Source: Actinophytocola gossypii
Lineage (GTDB): Bacteria; Actinomycetota; Actinomycetes; Mycobacteriales; Pseudonocardiaceae
Assembly (NCBI RefSeq): GCF_025165815.1
Contig: NZ_JAFFZE010000017.1
Coordinates: forward strand, 62,001-126,000
Reading direction: 5' to 3'
Length of the DNA: 64,000 nucleotides
Shown here: positions 63,447 through 64,000 of the stretch, in pieces
Layout: each line of letters opens with the position of its first letter
Numbering within the stretch: position 1 is the first letter of the stretch
Position numbers and translations under genes: made by a program
The notes under the pieces: model-generated
What the model saw: the letters and a program-made list of their open reading frames with translations, nothing else
What the model was told of the DNA's origin: nothing
Databases searched by the model: none

Positions 63447-64000
63447 TCACTCGGCCCAGTCGAAGGTGCGGGTGACGGCCTTCTTCCACTGGGCGAACGT
63501 CCTGTCGCGGTCCGCGTCGTCCATCGACGGGGTCCACTCCTTGTCCTTGGCCCAGTTGTTGCGGATGTCGTCCTCGCCGGCCCAGAAGCCGACCGCCAGA
63601 CCGGCCGCGTAGGCGGCGCCGAGGGCCGTCGTCTCCGCGACCACCGGGCGGATCACCGGGACGCCCAGGATGTCGGCCTGGAACTGCATCAGCAGCTCGT
63701 TGCCGACCATCCCGCCGTCGACCTTCAGCGACTTCAGCGGCACACCCGAGTCCGCGTTCATCGCGTCGATCACCTCGCGGGACTGGAACGCGGTCGCCTC
63801 CAGCACCGCCCGCGCCAGGTGTCCCTTGTTCACGAACCGGGTCAGCCCGACGATCGCGCCGCGCGCGTCCGACCGCCAGTACGGCGCGAACAGCCCGGAG
63901 AACGCCGGCACGAAGTAGCAGCCACCGTTGTCCTCGACCTTGCGCGCGTGCTCCTCGATCTCCGGCGCCGACGCGATCATGCCCAGGTTGTCCCGGATCC
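63447..64000 (-). CDS. glpK: Glycerol kinase, C-terminal part (start outside window)
   Basis: The last ~184 residues of an FGGY kinase. [35 protein letters not shown] and [27 protein letters not shown] are characteristic of glycerol kinase, and [18 protein letters not shown] is the adenosine-binding end. It phosphorylates glycerol to glycerol 3-phosphate. The gene enters from the right edge on the minus strand and is convergent with lpdA across the repeat block. Confidence 0.95.
   Translation of the reverse strand, partial: IRDNLGMIASAPEIEEHARKVEDNGGCYFVPAFSGLFAPYWRSDARGAIVGLTRFVNKGHLARAVLEATAFQSREVIDAMNADSGVPLKSLKVDGGMVGNELLMQFQADILGVPVIRPVVAETTALGAAYAAGLAVGFWAGEDDIRNNWAKDKEWTPSMDDADRDRTFAQWKKAVTRTFDWAE

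Overview
High-GC DNA with dense, often overlapping genes, GTG/TTG starts and many probably leaderless genes. The gene content (actinobacterial xylose isomerase, BMP-type nucleoside transporter, an LpdA/Rv3303c-type flavoprotein, ESX-like small proteins, a PASTA-free Ser/Thr kinase) points to an actinomycete, most likely of the Pseudonocardiaceae. No rRNA, tRNA, CRISPR array or insertion sequence was seen.

Left part (1-20.6 kb) is a carbohydrate/cyclitol region on the + strand. It starts inside a ribose/xylose-type ABC importer (ATPase end, permease, Tat lipoprotein), followed by a Gfo/Idh/MocA oxidoreductase and xylose isomerase. A 1532-residue secreted protein with ThuA, PQQ-type sugar dehydrogenase, PKD, CBM6-like, DUF1080 and FIMAH domains comes next. 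After a strong hairpin there is a six-gene cassette in which every junction is a 4-nt overlap: inositol-3-phosphate-synthase-like cyclase, UbiA prenyltransferase (EboC-like), TIM barrel fused to EboA, TatD-like EboB, EboE and the phosphodiesterase-like EboF. This is an actinobacterial form of the poorly understood ebo cluster, with an inositol-phosphate synthase where cyanobacteria and others carry the cyclase EboD. Two more TIM-barrel isomerases and xylulokinase follow.

Middle (20.6-49 kb) is mainly nucleoside salvage: BMP lipoprotein, ABC ATPase and two permeases, then cdd, deoA, add, deoC with two aldehyde dehydrogenases, upp, and a phosphosugar mutase/purine nucleoside phosphorylase pair. 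Together they import nucleosides, release bases and feed deoxyribose phosphate to acetaldehyde and glyceraldehyde phosphate. Interspersed are two long coiled-coil proteins, an ESX-associated module (two YbaB-like proteins, an NlpC/P60 protein, a small EspC-like protein), a glycosyltransferase, two toxin-antitoxin pairs, a MerR regulator with its promoter, and small gene remnants.

Right part (49-64 kb) holds a membrane Ser/Thr kinase, methylmalonyl-CoA mutase (a short MutA, MutB) with MeaB, an M20 amidohydrolase, an unusual two-HTH regulator divergent from a DUF4097 protein and an S9 peptidase, a gamma-glutamylcyclotransferase, an LpdA-like quinone reductase and the end of glycerol kinase. From memory, the order cdd-deoA-add-upp-pmmB-deoD-amidohydrolase-Rv3304-lpdA resembles Mycobacterium tuberculosis Rv3303c-Rv3315c, with lineage-specific insertions.
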